NCBI RefSeq assembly: GCF_964204865.1
Contig: NC_135254.1
Span: 11,475,001-11,539,000 of the forward strand
Direction of reading: 5' to 3'
Source of the DNA: Styela clava
Lineage: Eukaryota > Chordata > Ascidiacea > Stolidobranchia > Styelidae
Length of the DNA stretch: 64,000 nt
Shown: piece after piece, positions 22,926-33,362 of the stretch
Position numbering within the stretch: position 1 is the first letter of the stretch
Layout: the number at the start of each line of letters is the position of its first letter
Notes under the pieces: model-generated
What the model was told of the DNA's origin: nothing
Seen by the model: only the letters and a program-made list of their open reading frames with translations
Database searches by the model: none
Program-made: the position numbers and the translations under genes

Positions 22926-24555
22926 TCGTCACACTAATAAACGAATTGCGTAAGTCATTTTTAGCAGTTTGGAGAAAAACGTAAAAAACTTCCCAATGAA
23001 ATTGTTATGCCATTGAGAGTCAATAATTTGCCATGGTTCAATTTTTTGATCGTAGCCGGATTTAAGTTAATTTGTATGACGCAGTTAAGTGACGTCATAA
23101 TGGCGCACTGTGACTTAGGCAGAAATGTGTCTATGACTTGGGGACATACGCAATTTTGCAACTTTAGTATATCGTCACGCTGATAACCGAATTGCGTAAG
23201 TCATTTTTAGCAGTTTTGAGAAAAACGTAAAAAACTTCCTAATAATTTTGCTATGCCATTGAGAGTCAATAATTTGCCATAGTTCAATTTTTTTGATCGT
23301 AGCCGGATTTAAGTTAATTTGTATGAGGCAGTCATGTGACGTCATAATGGTGCACTCTGACTTAGAGGCTATGGCTATGACTAGGGGACATACGCAATTT
23401 TGCAACTTGACTATATGTAGGCTACCAGTCCTGAAAACCAAACAATCCAAAAACGAATGTAATTCTCAGTATATACGATGTCAAATCCCCAAAATAGCTA
23501 ATCTGTTTCAATTACATTATTTTTTATTCTTAAAAATATATATTTCATCAATATAACACGCTCTGCACATCCACCGAATAAGACTAAAGTTAAATATAAA
23601 GAATAAAACAGCAATGTACCCTTATATAAAAGCCAACCAAGGTGAATTAGACTCAGACAGTGAATATCACAAGTGCACGCCTTCCTATACTGTAGTATGA
23701 ATTGAAATTTATAAGCTAAGCTAGAATTTGAGATGCAAAAACTCGAAAATCCTTCGCCGAGGTTATTTTGCTTTTGTCACAATAGTTCTGCGTAACAATG
23801 ATAATTCATTATGACGAAATAATTAAACAAATTTGCATATTATACAAAATCTCTATTTTTATGGGTTTCGGAATTTTTAAAATAAAATCTGAGTTAACAG
23901 ACACCTATTTTATGAAAAACTCAAAACCGCCAAAAATGACTTACGCAATTCGGTTATTAGCGTGACGATATGCACCAGTCCGGAAAACAAAACATTCCAA
24001 AAACGAAAGTAATTTTCAGTATCTACAATGTCTAATCCCAAAAATAGCTAATCAGTTTCAATTACATTATTTTTATGTTTAAGAATATATATTTCAATAA
24101 TATAACACGTTCTGCACACCCACCGAAATAAGACTAAGATTAAATATAAAGCGTAAAACAGCAATGCACCCAATATAAAAGCCAACCAAGGTGAATTGGA
24201 CTCGGACAGTGATATCATAAGTGCACGCCTTCCTATACTGTAGTATAAATTTAAATTAATACGCGCTAAGCTAGAATCCGAGATGCAAAAACTTGAAAAT
24301 ACTTAGCGGAGGTTATTTTGCCTCTGTGACGTCACAATAGCCAAGCGGTAACGCTGATAATTCATTATGACGAAACAATTGCATAAAAGTGCATGTCATA
24401 CTAAATCTCCATTTTCATGGATTTCGGAATTCCTAAAATAAAATCTGAGTTAACAGACAGTTGCGCAGCATTACATAAATATTAAATACCGATTTTATAA
24501 AAAAAACTCAAAATCGCTAAAAATGACTTACGCAATTCGGTTATTAGCGTGACGA
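22926..24555. mobile_element. TA-target inverted-repeat element (outer copy), interrupted
   Basis: The ends are near-perfect inverted repeats of about 50 bp. The left end begins TCGTCACACTAATAAACGAA and the right end finishes TTCGGTTATTAGCGTGACGA. TA flanks each end (22924-22925 and 24556-24557). A second copy of the same family sits in its middle (23172-23968), giving the order left half, left half, right half, right half. Without the insert it would be about 830 bp. No transposase is visible. Confidence 0.88.
23172..23968. mobile_element. TA-target element (inner copy) inserted in its sibling
   Basis: An ~797-bp copy with the same termini (TCGTCACGCTGATAACCGAA … AGCGTGACGA). It is flanked by TA (23170-23171 and 23969-23970) and placed at the centre of the outer copy. 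Its centre reads GACTATATGTAGGCTACCAG. The two broken edges of the outer copy (…TTTAGTATA and TATGCACCAGTCC…) match that centre, showing insertion at the TA-rich midpoint. Confidence 0.87.
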
Positions 24556-24671
24556 TATACAATTTAATTGTTTCAGGGTGGGATTTTTCAATTTGTAGTA
24601 TTACTCTTATTCTCTACTTATTTTTTGTGCTTCTGATACATATTATAAACGCGAGTCGAATTGCAAAACAA

Positions 24672-24963
24672 ATGGCTCGGCGGTGTGGCGCATCGCGACC
24701 CGGCTTGGTTCGCTTTCCGTGGGTAATAATTATGTGCGAGAGGATAGCTGGATTCCTTTCCGTCTTGGGGTGGTTCACGTAACCGCTGCTCGGTTAATAC
24801 TTCCTTCACCATAAAGTCTATGCATCTGAAAACAAAATAACTGGCTAACTAATCCCATACTCGACATGGACTGGTAACCGGACGAAAGGTTGTGATTCAT
24901 CATATATATAATTAAGCCGTCCTAACGGATATCCGCTCCCCTGGGATAATTATGTAAATCCTA
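24672..24963 (+). mobile_element. tRNA-derived SINE, copy 2 (internal deletion)
   Basis: The head (GGCTCGGCGGTGTGGCGCA) is followed directly by the SINE body (TGTGCGAGAGGATAGCTGG, GTTCACGTAACCGCTGCTCG). The region between the A and B boxes, and a good B box, are missing. It is otherwise colinear with the copy at 1616. Confidence 0.82.
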
Positions 24964-25221
24964 AGCAGGGTTTTTATAAATAGCGTGGAAGGAATGAAGA
25001 GTTTCAAAATAGGCCAAAGGAGGGCATCAGAACGTTGGGAACATAGATAACGGTAGTTTGGCCCAGCCGTGTTCTCCACGTACCAGCGTTTTCCTGTGCG
25101 TCAGTATTTTTATCAAATAAGACTTCGGCAAACAAAACCATTTTTAGCATCACGAACTTTGTCCGACTTAATGAGAGAAATCAAGTAATGTCTTTGAATA
25201 GCTGGCAAATGGCAGGTTGCT

Positions 25222-25535
25222 TTGACACATCGTGCTCAGCGTTAACAACACGCTCGCCACTCTGCGTGGGTTCGCATCCCATGCGGGGATGGTTATGTGC
25301 GCGAGTATTGCTGAACTCTTCGCCGCCGTAGGGTGGTTCACGCCACCGCTGGGCGGTTACGGATTACTCCACCATCAAGGCCATGCTCCCGAAAACAAAA
25401 ACTTAACTAATCCCATATCCGACATGGAATGGTAACAGGACGAGAGGCCGTGCTTAGCCATATGGTTAAGCCGTCTTATCGGCTTTCCTCTCCCCGGGGA
25501 TAAATAATGAAAATCCTATCTTAATCACATAACAA
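25222..25535 (+). mobile_element. tRNA-derived SINE, copy 3 (degenerate head)
   Basis: Same family and orientation. The tRNA-like head is shortened (CAGCGTTAACAACACGCTCGCC, then GGGTTCGCATCCCATGCGG), with the B box damaged. The body and the CCCCGGGGATAAATAATG tail region are well preserved. Its end lies next to the polyadenylation signal of the minus-strand GASZ gene. Confidence 0.82.
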
Positions 25536-25549
25536 AAACGACAGTTTTT

Positions 25550-25555
25550 TTTATT
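25550..25555 (-). terminator. Candidate polyadenylation signal of GASZ
   Basis: The plus strand reads TTTATT (AATAAA on the minus strand), about 117 bp past the GASZ stop codon, with an overlapping second copy. Confidence 0.5.
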
Positions 25556-25671
25556 TATTTATTTGAAATTAATTATTAAATAAAATAAAAAGCATATATC
25601 AGAAAGAAATCACCATCACGATATAATCAAAACAGTTTGCATTGACAAAACCACGTTTACAATAGATTCAG

Positions 25672-28600
25672 TTATTTCACCATTCCATTGTGTATGGAAA
25701 AGGCTAAGAAGCATATCAGTGAAACTCCTATGCAAATTTTTATTTTACTTCTTCGACCATAAATTATTTTTGGTCGACCAACTTCCATACCAGGAGTAAT
25801 TAGATCCGATTGTAGAGTGTTTTTCCTTATTTTTTCCGTTTCCATCTTCACACATTTCAAAGACTTGCAGAGATCGTACATACTTTGAGTCATGTCTTCA
25901 AGCTTAAAACAAAACAGGTATTCAAATTCAAGGCAATGTGATTATTAATAAAGCATACCAGCACTGAGTGTGACATTGCTCTGTGAAAAGTATCTTAAAA
26001 AAAAATTGAACGCTCAAATCTTGAAACAACCATAACCAGGTTTAAGTACATGTATATTCTCACATTTTGAATAGGCTGAATGATAGACACCAGACTGTAG
26101 ATTTATAATAAGACGACAGTGCTTGATTGAGCCATCATGCTGATTCTCCTCTATCTTTTTGGGATATGTATCAAAGCCTAGCCCAGTAACAGAAGTATAT
26201 GGAACTGTATTACCTTATTGCTGAAACTTTGTAGAGGAGGTTCATCATATGTCATATTAGATTGAGGGTAGAAAGCATCAGGATACATTTCAATATGATG
26301 TCGAATATATCTAGAAATGATTATAAAAGTATTATTGACTAAATATGCACAAGCGTTGTATTTGTAAAGAATTCCGAAAGTCATTTGAAAATTGTTTTCG
26401 GACAAATGTTAGCACATACTTTTTGCTACTTACTCATAGCGAGCATTCAAAGCCTAGAAAATGCATCTGTTTTAACGGTACTTTGTTTGTCAAGCATATA
26501 GCCAAACGGACTTTCCACCAGTACTATTTCTGCCTTTAATTGAAAACTTGCAACATTGCTCCAAGAAAACTTTCATAAAAGCATTCAATAAAATGCCACA
26601 TATACAGAAAATCGGAAATTATTTGAATTTCATCAAAACCAAATTGTGTCAATGGAATATTTACATTGTATGGTTTCCTCCACCCACCATCAAGTCTATG
26701 CATCTGAAACAAATGACTGGCTAACTGACCTCGCCATGGACTGGTAACAGGACAATAGGCCGTGGTAAGTCATATGATTAACCGGGGCTCCCGAAGTATG
26801 CGAACCAAGATGGCGGACATCAGAATGTAATATGTGTACTAGGTTAGGGTTAGGCCATAATTTTAGGTATAAATACTACGGGAGGCTCTTGGCTAGTCTT
26901 CGAACTGATAATAGGACTAAAATAAGGAAAATTAGAAAAAAATTATGGCCTTACCCTAACCTGTTACGTTCCGATGTCCGCCATCTTGGTTCGCATACTT
27001 CGGGAGCACCGATTAACCTTATCGTCTTTCACCTGTCCCAACAAGGTCAAATGATATCTTATCTAGAGCTCGGCCGATATATCGGACCGATATTGCGTGT
27101 TTGTCGATATATCACATCGGCCGTAAACCGCCGATATATATCGGCCATACTCGGCAACCGCGGGCTGGGTGCTGCAACGGCTCTCGCCCCTGGTAACTGG
27201 TTTCCCAATATTTCTCTCGCTTTCATTTTGCGTTATAAAGGTGTCTCTCCTAATTCCCGGTGTCTTATGATTAGCCATTTCATGCATGGTCATAACTGAA
27301 TAATTATTATCTGGAGTAACAATGACGTTTTATAAAGTGACGTTTTTGAGAGAGTATACAATGAGAAAAAGGCAACATTAAACGGTGGTTCTATAAATAG
27401 TATCGATTGGAAGTTGGTGAGTTTGTAATCACAGAAACTTGGTACAGGTAGCTGAAAGCAATAATATCAGTTCCAAATTTGTGACCTCCCCAATTTCAAT
27501 TTTGATTTTCTGGGGTAACAGTTTTATCTATATTGATGGTTGTTTATCATTTTGCTGAGAATTACAGAAAAAAACTTAATCCATTATTATTGACTAAAAA
27601 AGGTATTGAGAGTCTTTGGAAACAAAGTTATTAAAAATTTCACATGTAACGGGCTAACGGCACATATGCTATCACAATATCGAAGGAATTTATCTTTATC
27701 ACGATTCACTTTAAAATATATCAATTTATAATTTTTCAATATCCTCAACATATGCCCATAGTTATATTTGAAAACGTCAGATTAACAATTCTTTTTCCTG
27801 GAAATAGCTAGACTGATATTGAAGTAGCAGGAAAAGTCACAGAATAACATTTGTTCAAGCATTAACTGGAGGTTAAATAAAAGTCTTACTGCCATGATAA
27901 TATATATCAAAATGAAACTACAGACTCACGAGGTGCATCATAAAAGCGCGGCTCAAAGTCAAAATATCATTTATATTAATAGCGGTATCGTTTATCGGCC
28001 ACTAGTTATCCGATATATCGATATCGGCATCAAAAATGGATATCGGTCAAGCTCTAATCCTATCCTCATCTTACTTACTTCAAGCAGCTTGAAATGTAGG
28101 CTACTTGTTCAGATGCACCACTGATTAAAGATACCATATTATCGAATGTCAATGCTGTATTTGTATAATCAGGAAGATCTGACGTGCTTGTATGTTTTTC
28201 GTGACATTCACGAATCTGTAACAAAGAGGCATCTTTTAGAGATAATTCACTATATAAACTTAAAACCAACAGTGTATTCATGGTTTGGTTTTGGTATATT
28301 AATGTGTCTCCAAAGCCCAGTATTTATTGGCGAGTTTTCTATTGAAAATCTTTTTGGACTTAATCTGTAACAGGAGTAACAGGTTTTCAAGCAATGCGAC
28401 AACTGCGTGCAATGCTTTAGAAACCTCACAATTTCAATTAGGAGTAAACCAACATAAGTTTGACTAATAAAGTTAAAGAGCACTTTAGAGTAAGCGTTTA
28501 TTTCAACATCAAATCAACTTGGGAAACAAAAAGTCAGATTTCCATATGGGACAAAAGCAACATAAGCCATAAACATACCGCACTCAAAATTCTTTTTCTG

Positions 28601-30767
28601 GTCCCGTATGCAGGTATTCCTATTGTTTCCAACTCTTCCATAGTTAAGCATAATAACTGCTTAAAAGTAACATCTTGTTCCTGTAATAGATATAAAAAAT
28701 ATTACGTTACAATTACAGACTACAGTAACAAGCAGAAAAATAAGTGAAATTAATTACATTCGAATGGCTTGTGTGAGATATTTTGGTAATTCATATTGTT
28801 ATTCTGAGGTCCGGAAACATTGGACTGGACGACCCAATTTTCATACTTCGACCAGACCAGTAAATACAAAAATTAAAATTTCAGACAACATTAATTACAC
28901 TCACTTTAAAAATTGGTATAAGTCTTGCCAGATCCAGTCCAAGCAGAAACAGTTCAAGTTGACCATATCTGGAAAATATCACAAGAAAATAAGTTCTAGA
29001 CTTTTACACTGCACGAATCTTGGCCAATAGGTCGTGGTCAAAATTTTTTTCAAAGTTTTTATGATAAGTCTGGACTTCTTTATAAGGCCAAAGTGAGGTT
29101 TACTGGGTAATTGAAGACAGAAACAGAAAGGTAATAATATTAAAGTGTCCACTGTCCATAGCTCCTGACAAGCCAAGCCAACTTCCATTAAAAATTCCAA
29201 AATACGGTATCTTGAATGTTCTGCCACAAATATCCTCTATCAAGATGCTATTATTGCTGACAATGTAAGTTTAAAAGTTCAACTTGTTGGGTGGTCTTCC
29301 GTTTATATTAATAAATTTGAAAAATTCTGTCCCTATACACTGATCATGTCTAGGCTGATCATGTGAGTTGACTCACTGTCAACTATTAGGCTGATTTGAG
29401 TACTAATTTGCACACATCAAAACACAAGTAAATGTTCAAGCAAGTACATTCAGCTTTTCAGTTGGGTAGTCACCAAAGGTGCAATTCAGCCTTATCCAAA
29501 GCCACTCATGGTTTGTTCAATGAAAATAGTGAATGAAAAGCGCTACCCACAAAATCGTTCAAAAATATTAAATAACATAAACCTACGTTTCATATGCCTG
29601 ATCTTCCATTTTTTCACGAACAACCATAGCAGGTAGAATGCTGACAAGTTCTTCCTCTTCATCTTCAGCTACGAGTGTTTCTGCTACTTTGCCCTTCATC
29701 ACATCACAGTTTTCTGTCTTTGAAATAGGTTGTTCAAGAAATCCAGATTCTTTTTCTACCAAGTCTACACCTGCCAGAACTATATTTCGCTTTATTTCAT
29801 CATCGGCCACGTTGTCTAGAGTCGTATCAGATATCTCAACTGGATTTTTATTGCCAGCATTGAAAGTGGAAATTTCCAGAACATCATTCTGAGGACGAAG
29901 AGACGGCTGAAAAATATTTTCAGCCGTTGCTTCCATGCAATCCTCAGACAAATCAGCAGATTCATGTATTGGACTAATTTCTTCACTGATTTTATTACAC
30001 ATAGAAGACTTAGTAGTAATATATTCCTTCACACTCTCTGGCCACATTGCATAGCTATTACATGCAGAGTCCAGTGTTATTCCCAAATCCAAAAATAATT
30101 TCAAAATATCCAGGTGTCCATACACAGCTGCCCAGTCTGCAGCAGACCATCCTTTTTCATCTTTCGTAAAAAGACTTTTCTGGTCAGTTATATGCTTGAG
30201 AAAAACCTGTACAACATTAGACAAACCACCACGGGCAGCGTACATCAAAGGCGTCCTTCCCTTCGAATCTGTAGAAGTTTCGTCAGCCCCCTCACCCAGC
30301 AAAAGTTCAACAATATTCTCGAGTCTATCATTTTTCTGTCTTATGTTGGATTTGCAAGCAGTATGCAGCGCAGTGACCCCTTCCCTATTGCTCAAGTTCA
30401 CATTAGCATTATTGTCGATCAAAAAACGAACTATTTCAACTTGCGCAAAGTATGAAGCATACATCAATGCATTCCAATCTGAACTTAGAAATACATCAAT
30501 GTCAGTTTGGTCTTGCGATAAAAGACTTACAGCCTTTAAATCACCGACTGTTACAGCAGTTTGTAAGTCATTTAAAGCCAATGTGTGGGGACCAGTTTTA
30601 TGCTTCTGAGCACAAAACGGAATACTATTCCCAGGACTTGGAGAGGATATCTGGTAGTGTTTTTCAGGAGCGTTCTGAAACTTTGAATTATCACCATCCC
30701 CAAATTCAAATAAATCGTCATCATCAGAATCGAAATCACTGTCACCTGCAGGAACATACCGATACAT
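25672..30767 (-). CDS. ASZ1: GASZ/ASZ1 homologue (ankyrin, SAM, membrane anchor)
   Basis: Minus-strand exons 30767-29587, 28968-28905, 28680-28579, 28215-28079, 26310-26214 and 25902-25672 join in phase to about 603 residues; mammalian ASZ1 has about 475. In mammals ASZ1/GASZ is a germ-cell protein on the outer mitochondrial membrane needed for piRNA production. An acidic N-terminus (SDFDSDDDDLFEFGDG) precedes ankyrin repeats at about 66-235 (NALMYASYFAQVEIVRFL, TPLMYAARGGLSNVVQVF). A long acidic linker, the likely source of the extra length, leads to a SAM domain at about 395-449 split over exons 2 and 3 (LELFLLGLDLARLIPIFK then EQDVTFKQLLCLTMEELETI). The C-terminus has a single hydrophobic anchor, IKICIGVSLICFLAFSI. 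The start MYRYVPAG is chosen because an acceptor-like CACACTGCAG ends 4 nt before it; an in-frame ATG at 30794 is the alternative. The intron 28078-26311 is filled with transposons. Confidence 0.9.
26672..27045 (+). mobile_element. tRNA-derived SINE, copy 6 (3' fragment, interrupted by a MITE)
   Basis: The left part at 26672-26783 matches the SINE body (CACCATCAAGTCTATGCATC … GGACAATAGGCCGTGG … CATATGATTAACC). The right part at 27019 continues with TTATCGTCTTTCACC, matching the SINE end CTTATCGGCTTTCCTC. The 227-bp MITE at 26784-27010 splits it. It lies within the GASZ intron. Confidence 0.72.
26784..27010. mobile_element. Long-inverted-repeat MITE, 227 bp
   Basis: The arms extend about 80 bp each with few mismatches. 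The left starts GGGGCTCCCGAAGTATGCGA and the right, reverse-complemented, GGTGCTCCCGAAGTATGCGA; both continue into CCAAGATGGCGGACATC and later GGTTAGGG. A perfect 8-bp duplication GATTAACC flanks it (26776-26783 and 27011-27018). The GG-starting terminus and 8-bp duplication fit hAT-like or Merlin-like families; I cannot decide. Confidence 0.9.
27064..28056. mobile_element. hAT-type element, 993 bp, non-autonomous
   Basis: The ends TAGAGCTCGGCCGATAT and, reverse-complemented, TAGAGCTTGACCGATAT are inverted repeats with two mismatches. They are followed by CGATATATCGG-type subterminal palindromes. The 8-bp duplications are ATCTTATC (27056-27063) and ATCCTATC (28057-28064), one mismatch. There is no transposase frame. 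The right edge is 16 bp from the GASZ exon 4 edge (splice donor 28073-28078). Confidence 0.9.
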
Positions 30768-31815
30768 GTTTCTGCAGTGTGCAAAATAAAGCAAGATCTT
30801 AAAATCTAGAAATGACAGACTGGTTTGATTGCTGTTGCAATTATATGTAGTCTATATATGCAATATTTCTAAAAATTGAAAAACTGAATTGATTCATTGG
30901 GTAAAAAAAATAAATACAGTAATTGGTAAGTAATCAAACCCTTCCAGCCCTTCAAATTCGGTGGTATTTGCAATTAAACAATTGTACAACTAAATTGCAC
31001 AAAAAATACATCCAAGTAACAAGGAATAACCAAGATGCAGCGATCCTGCATCCAGTATAGTATTGAAAAAGATACTGGTATCTGTAATAAATCACCCGAT
31101 GAGTATAACAGGTATTGATTGTAAATGAATAACATCTGAAAATAGTAGGGGGAACAGTAGGAGATGACAAAAAGTTGGGTTCCAGTTTAAAAATGGTGAT
31201 TTTATGGTACTAATGAGTAATGACTGAATGAGATGTTGCATCATGAGATGTCGCACAGCTCAGCAGCTATATCTGTGTCAAAGCTAACTTGAGTACTGCA
31301 ATGTAGATTATTCAAATGTTGAATATTTAATAAATATATAATAAACATTGGAAGCAAAGTTGTTTCCATAGGAATATATTACTTAGTAGTATACGTACTT
31401 ACGTACTAGTATTAGCCATGTTGATTCCAAGAAAACAATTAATTTCAGCATATCTGTCTATTACTGTATTATAGGTTCGTATACATTTATTATTATTTGC
31501 GAGTCCATTTGGCATGATGTAAAATTCGTGATTGTTTACCGTTAATTGTTAGTATAAGTATATTTTAATTTACCCACAAAAAATTTAATTTACACAAAAC
31601 ACAAATAATAAACACACAGTAGGTTGAGAAAATCGAGGAAACTAGCAAAACCTTTATAAAGGTTTAATACATGTAAATATACATGCGCCAGTTTACCCAC
31701 ATTCAACACACAAACATAAATTCAAAATAAAAAAGACAAAGACACGGACTGGTACCGTATTGTTCGGTCGTCAAACTTCAGAATTTGTGTAACATAAACA
31801 CTCGGTGGGTGCCAA
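30768..31815. other. Upstream region of GASZ
   Basis: AT-rich non-coding sequence with no clear TATA box or repeat. Nothing else is supported. Confidence 0.4.
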
Positions 31816-31823
31816 TTAATAAA

Positions 31824-31937
31824 GGCTGACGGACAACTCCACCGTAGAAAATGCCAAAAGACGGACAACTCACCAGGCCTCTAGGTAGTCGAGTTGTCTC
31901 TGGTGAGTTGTCCGTGTAGTCGAGTTGTCCGCCTCCC
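31824..31937. mobile_element. Very short MITE / foldback, 114 bp
   Basis: A perfect 8-bp duplication TTAATAAA (31816-31823 and 31938-31945) flanks a small element. Its arms contain GGCTGACGGACAACTC and, inverted, GGAGGCGGACAACTCGAC. The GGACAACTC motif recurs inside, so the element folds almost end to end. It has no coding content. Confidence 0.82.
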
Positions 31938-32125
31938 TTAATAAATACACTTTGATTGTTATGAAACTGCCACCAATAAACAGTGCCGGTAAGTTCTAAC
32001 ATCACAAACCGGTATGTTAGTCGTTGTCACAAACTAACTGATTGTAGATTACATGCACCTTTCAGCTTTCGCGAACACGCCAAAACCAATTACCAACTAA
32101 ATGGACCGCTGTGAAGCTAGTCGTA

Positions 32126-32497
32126 GGCGCGGTGGTGTGGCTCATCGTGATAAGCGTTAGGAATACGCTCGCCACCGCACCTCTAATTACTCTGCGTGGG
32201 TTCGCAGGTTCGAATGACATGCGGGATGGTTATGTGCGAGAGAATTGCTGGACTCCTCGCCGCCGTAGCCCGTAGGGTGGTTCACGTAACCGCTGGTCGG
32301 TTACGACTTGCTCCACCGTCAAGTCCATGCCTCCTAAAAACAAGTAACTAACTAATGGACATGAAATGGTAACCGGACGAGAGGCCGTGGTTCGCCATAT
32401 GAATAAGCCGTCTTATCAGCTTTCCTCTCCCCGGGATGAAAATGTAAATCCTATCCTGTGTCCTGTCCAACGACTAACATACCGTCCTGTCCTATCC
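32126..32497 (+). mobile_element. tRNA-derived SINE, copy 4 (near full length)
   Basis: The tRNA-like head GCGCGGTGGTGTGGCTCA is followed by GCGTTAGGAATACGCTCGCC and a B box GGTTCGAAT. The body and a TCCTATCC/TCCTGTCC repeat tail follow. It is the best match to copy 1. Confidence 0.88.
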
Positions 32498-33162
32498 TAG
32501 TAGAATTTGACCTTTGTGTGCGGGGAAGCAAAAAAGTTAAAATTCTTGCCAGAATTGTAGGCGTGTCATAATTTACTCCTGAAAAAATGTAGACATGTAA
32601 AATTGACATAACAAAAAAGAAAGATATTTATCAAATAAAACTAAAATTCACAAAGCAAAAGCATGATTTGCTTGGTAAAATAAGCATAACAAATAGATTG
32701 CAACTAATTTTTTTTCTTTATAAATATCCCATGTTGAATATGCCCCTTTTCATCAAAATTACGTGAAAGGAAAAAGTGGTAATTTTTCAATTTTCAAATA
32801 TTAATGGAAAGAGGCACCCGGTTTTATAATTTCTTAACAAGGTGTAATATATAAAGGTTATCACACACACTGAACCTAAAACTACTCGAACTTAGAAAAG
32901 GGAGTACTTCCCTGTTGAAGATACCCCCATTCATCAAAATTAAGTGAAACGAGCCTCGTGCGGCCATAAGAAAGAAATATGTAGTGGCAGAGTAGAAGTA
33001 CGTCAGCAACATAAAAAAATGTAAAATATGCTCCGCAGTCAAAAAATATAAATAACATAAACTGGCTTACTACGCGTTTCATGCCATCATTTTGATCCAA
33101 TAGAATCCCGGTTTTGATTAAACTAAACTCCCAGAAAGATAAAAATAATCATTGAGTTATTA
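32498..33162. other. Intergenic with a diverged short duplication
   Basis: No gene is seen. CATCAAAATTACGTGAAA near 32752 and CATCAAAATTAAGTGAAA near 32933 are the cores of a diverged duplication about 180 bp apart. Confidence 0.4.
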
Positions 33163-33362
33163 CTTATCGATTTTAATCGATAAGTATGTTGATAGGTATT
33201 TGTCTGTTTGTCTGTCTGTTAGATGCACGCGATATTTCACGAAAGCGAGATTGAATCTGCTCCAGATTTTGCATGTACATTTATCATATGTCAGACCAGG
33301 AGCCTATTGATTTTGGATAAATTATATCGTATAATTAGCGAGTTATTAACTAATTAGTGTTT
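33163..33362 (-). repeat. RTE-like tail unit, copy B (reverse, truncated)
   Basis: The reverse complement of the unit at 6838-7133: ACTTATCGATTTTAATCGAT, GTCTGTTTGTCTGTCTGTT, GATGCACGCGATATTTCACG, then TATAATTAGCGAGTTATTAA. It stops abruptly where the LINE sequence begins at about 33363. Confidence 0.7.

Noticed and set aside
29000-29245. Open minus-strand stretch upstream of the SAM exon (LEFLMEVGLACQELW)
   Set aside because: It looks faintly SAM-like, but the real first half of SAM is at 28968-28905 and joins exon 1 and exon 3 in phase; this stretch is intronic.
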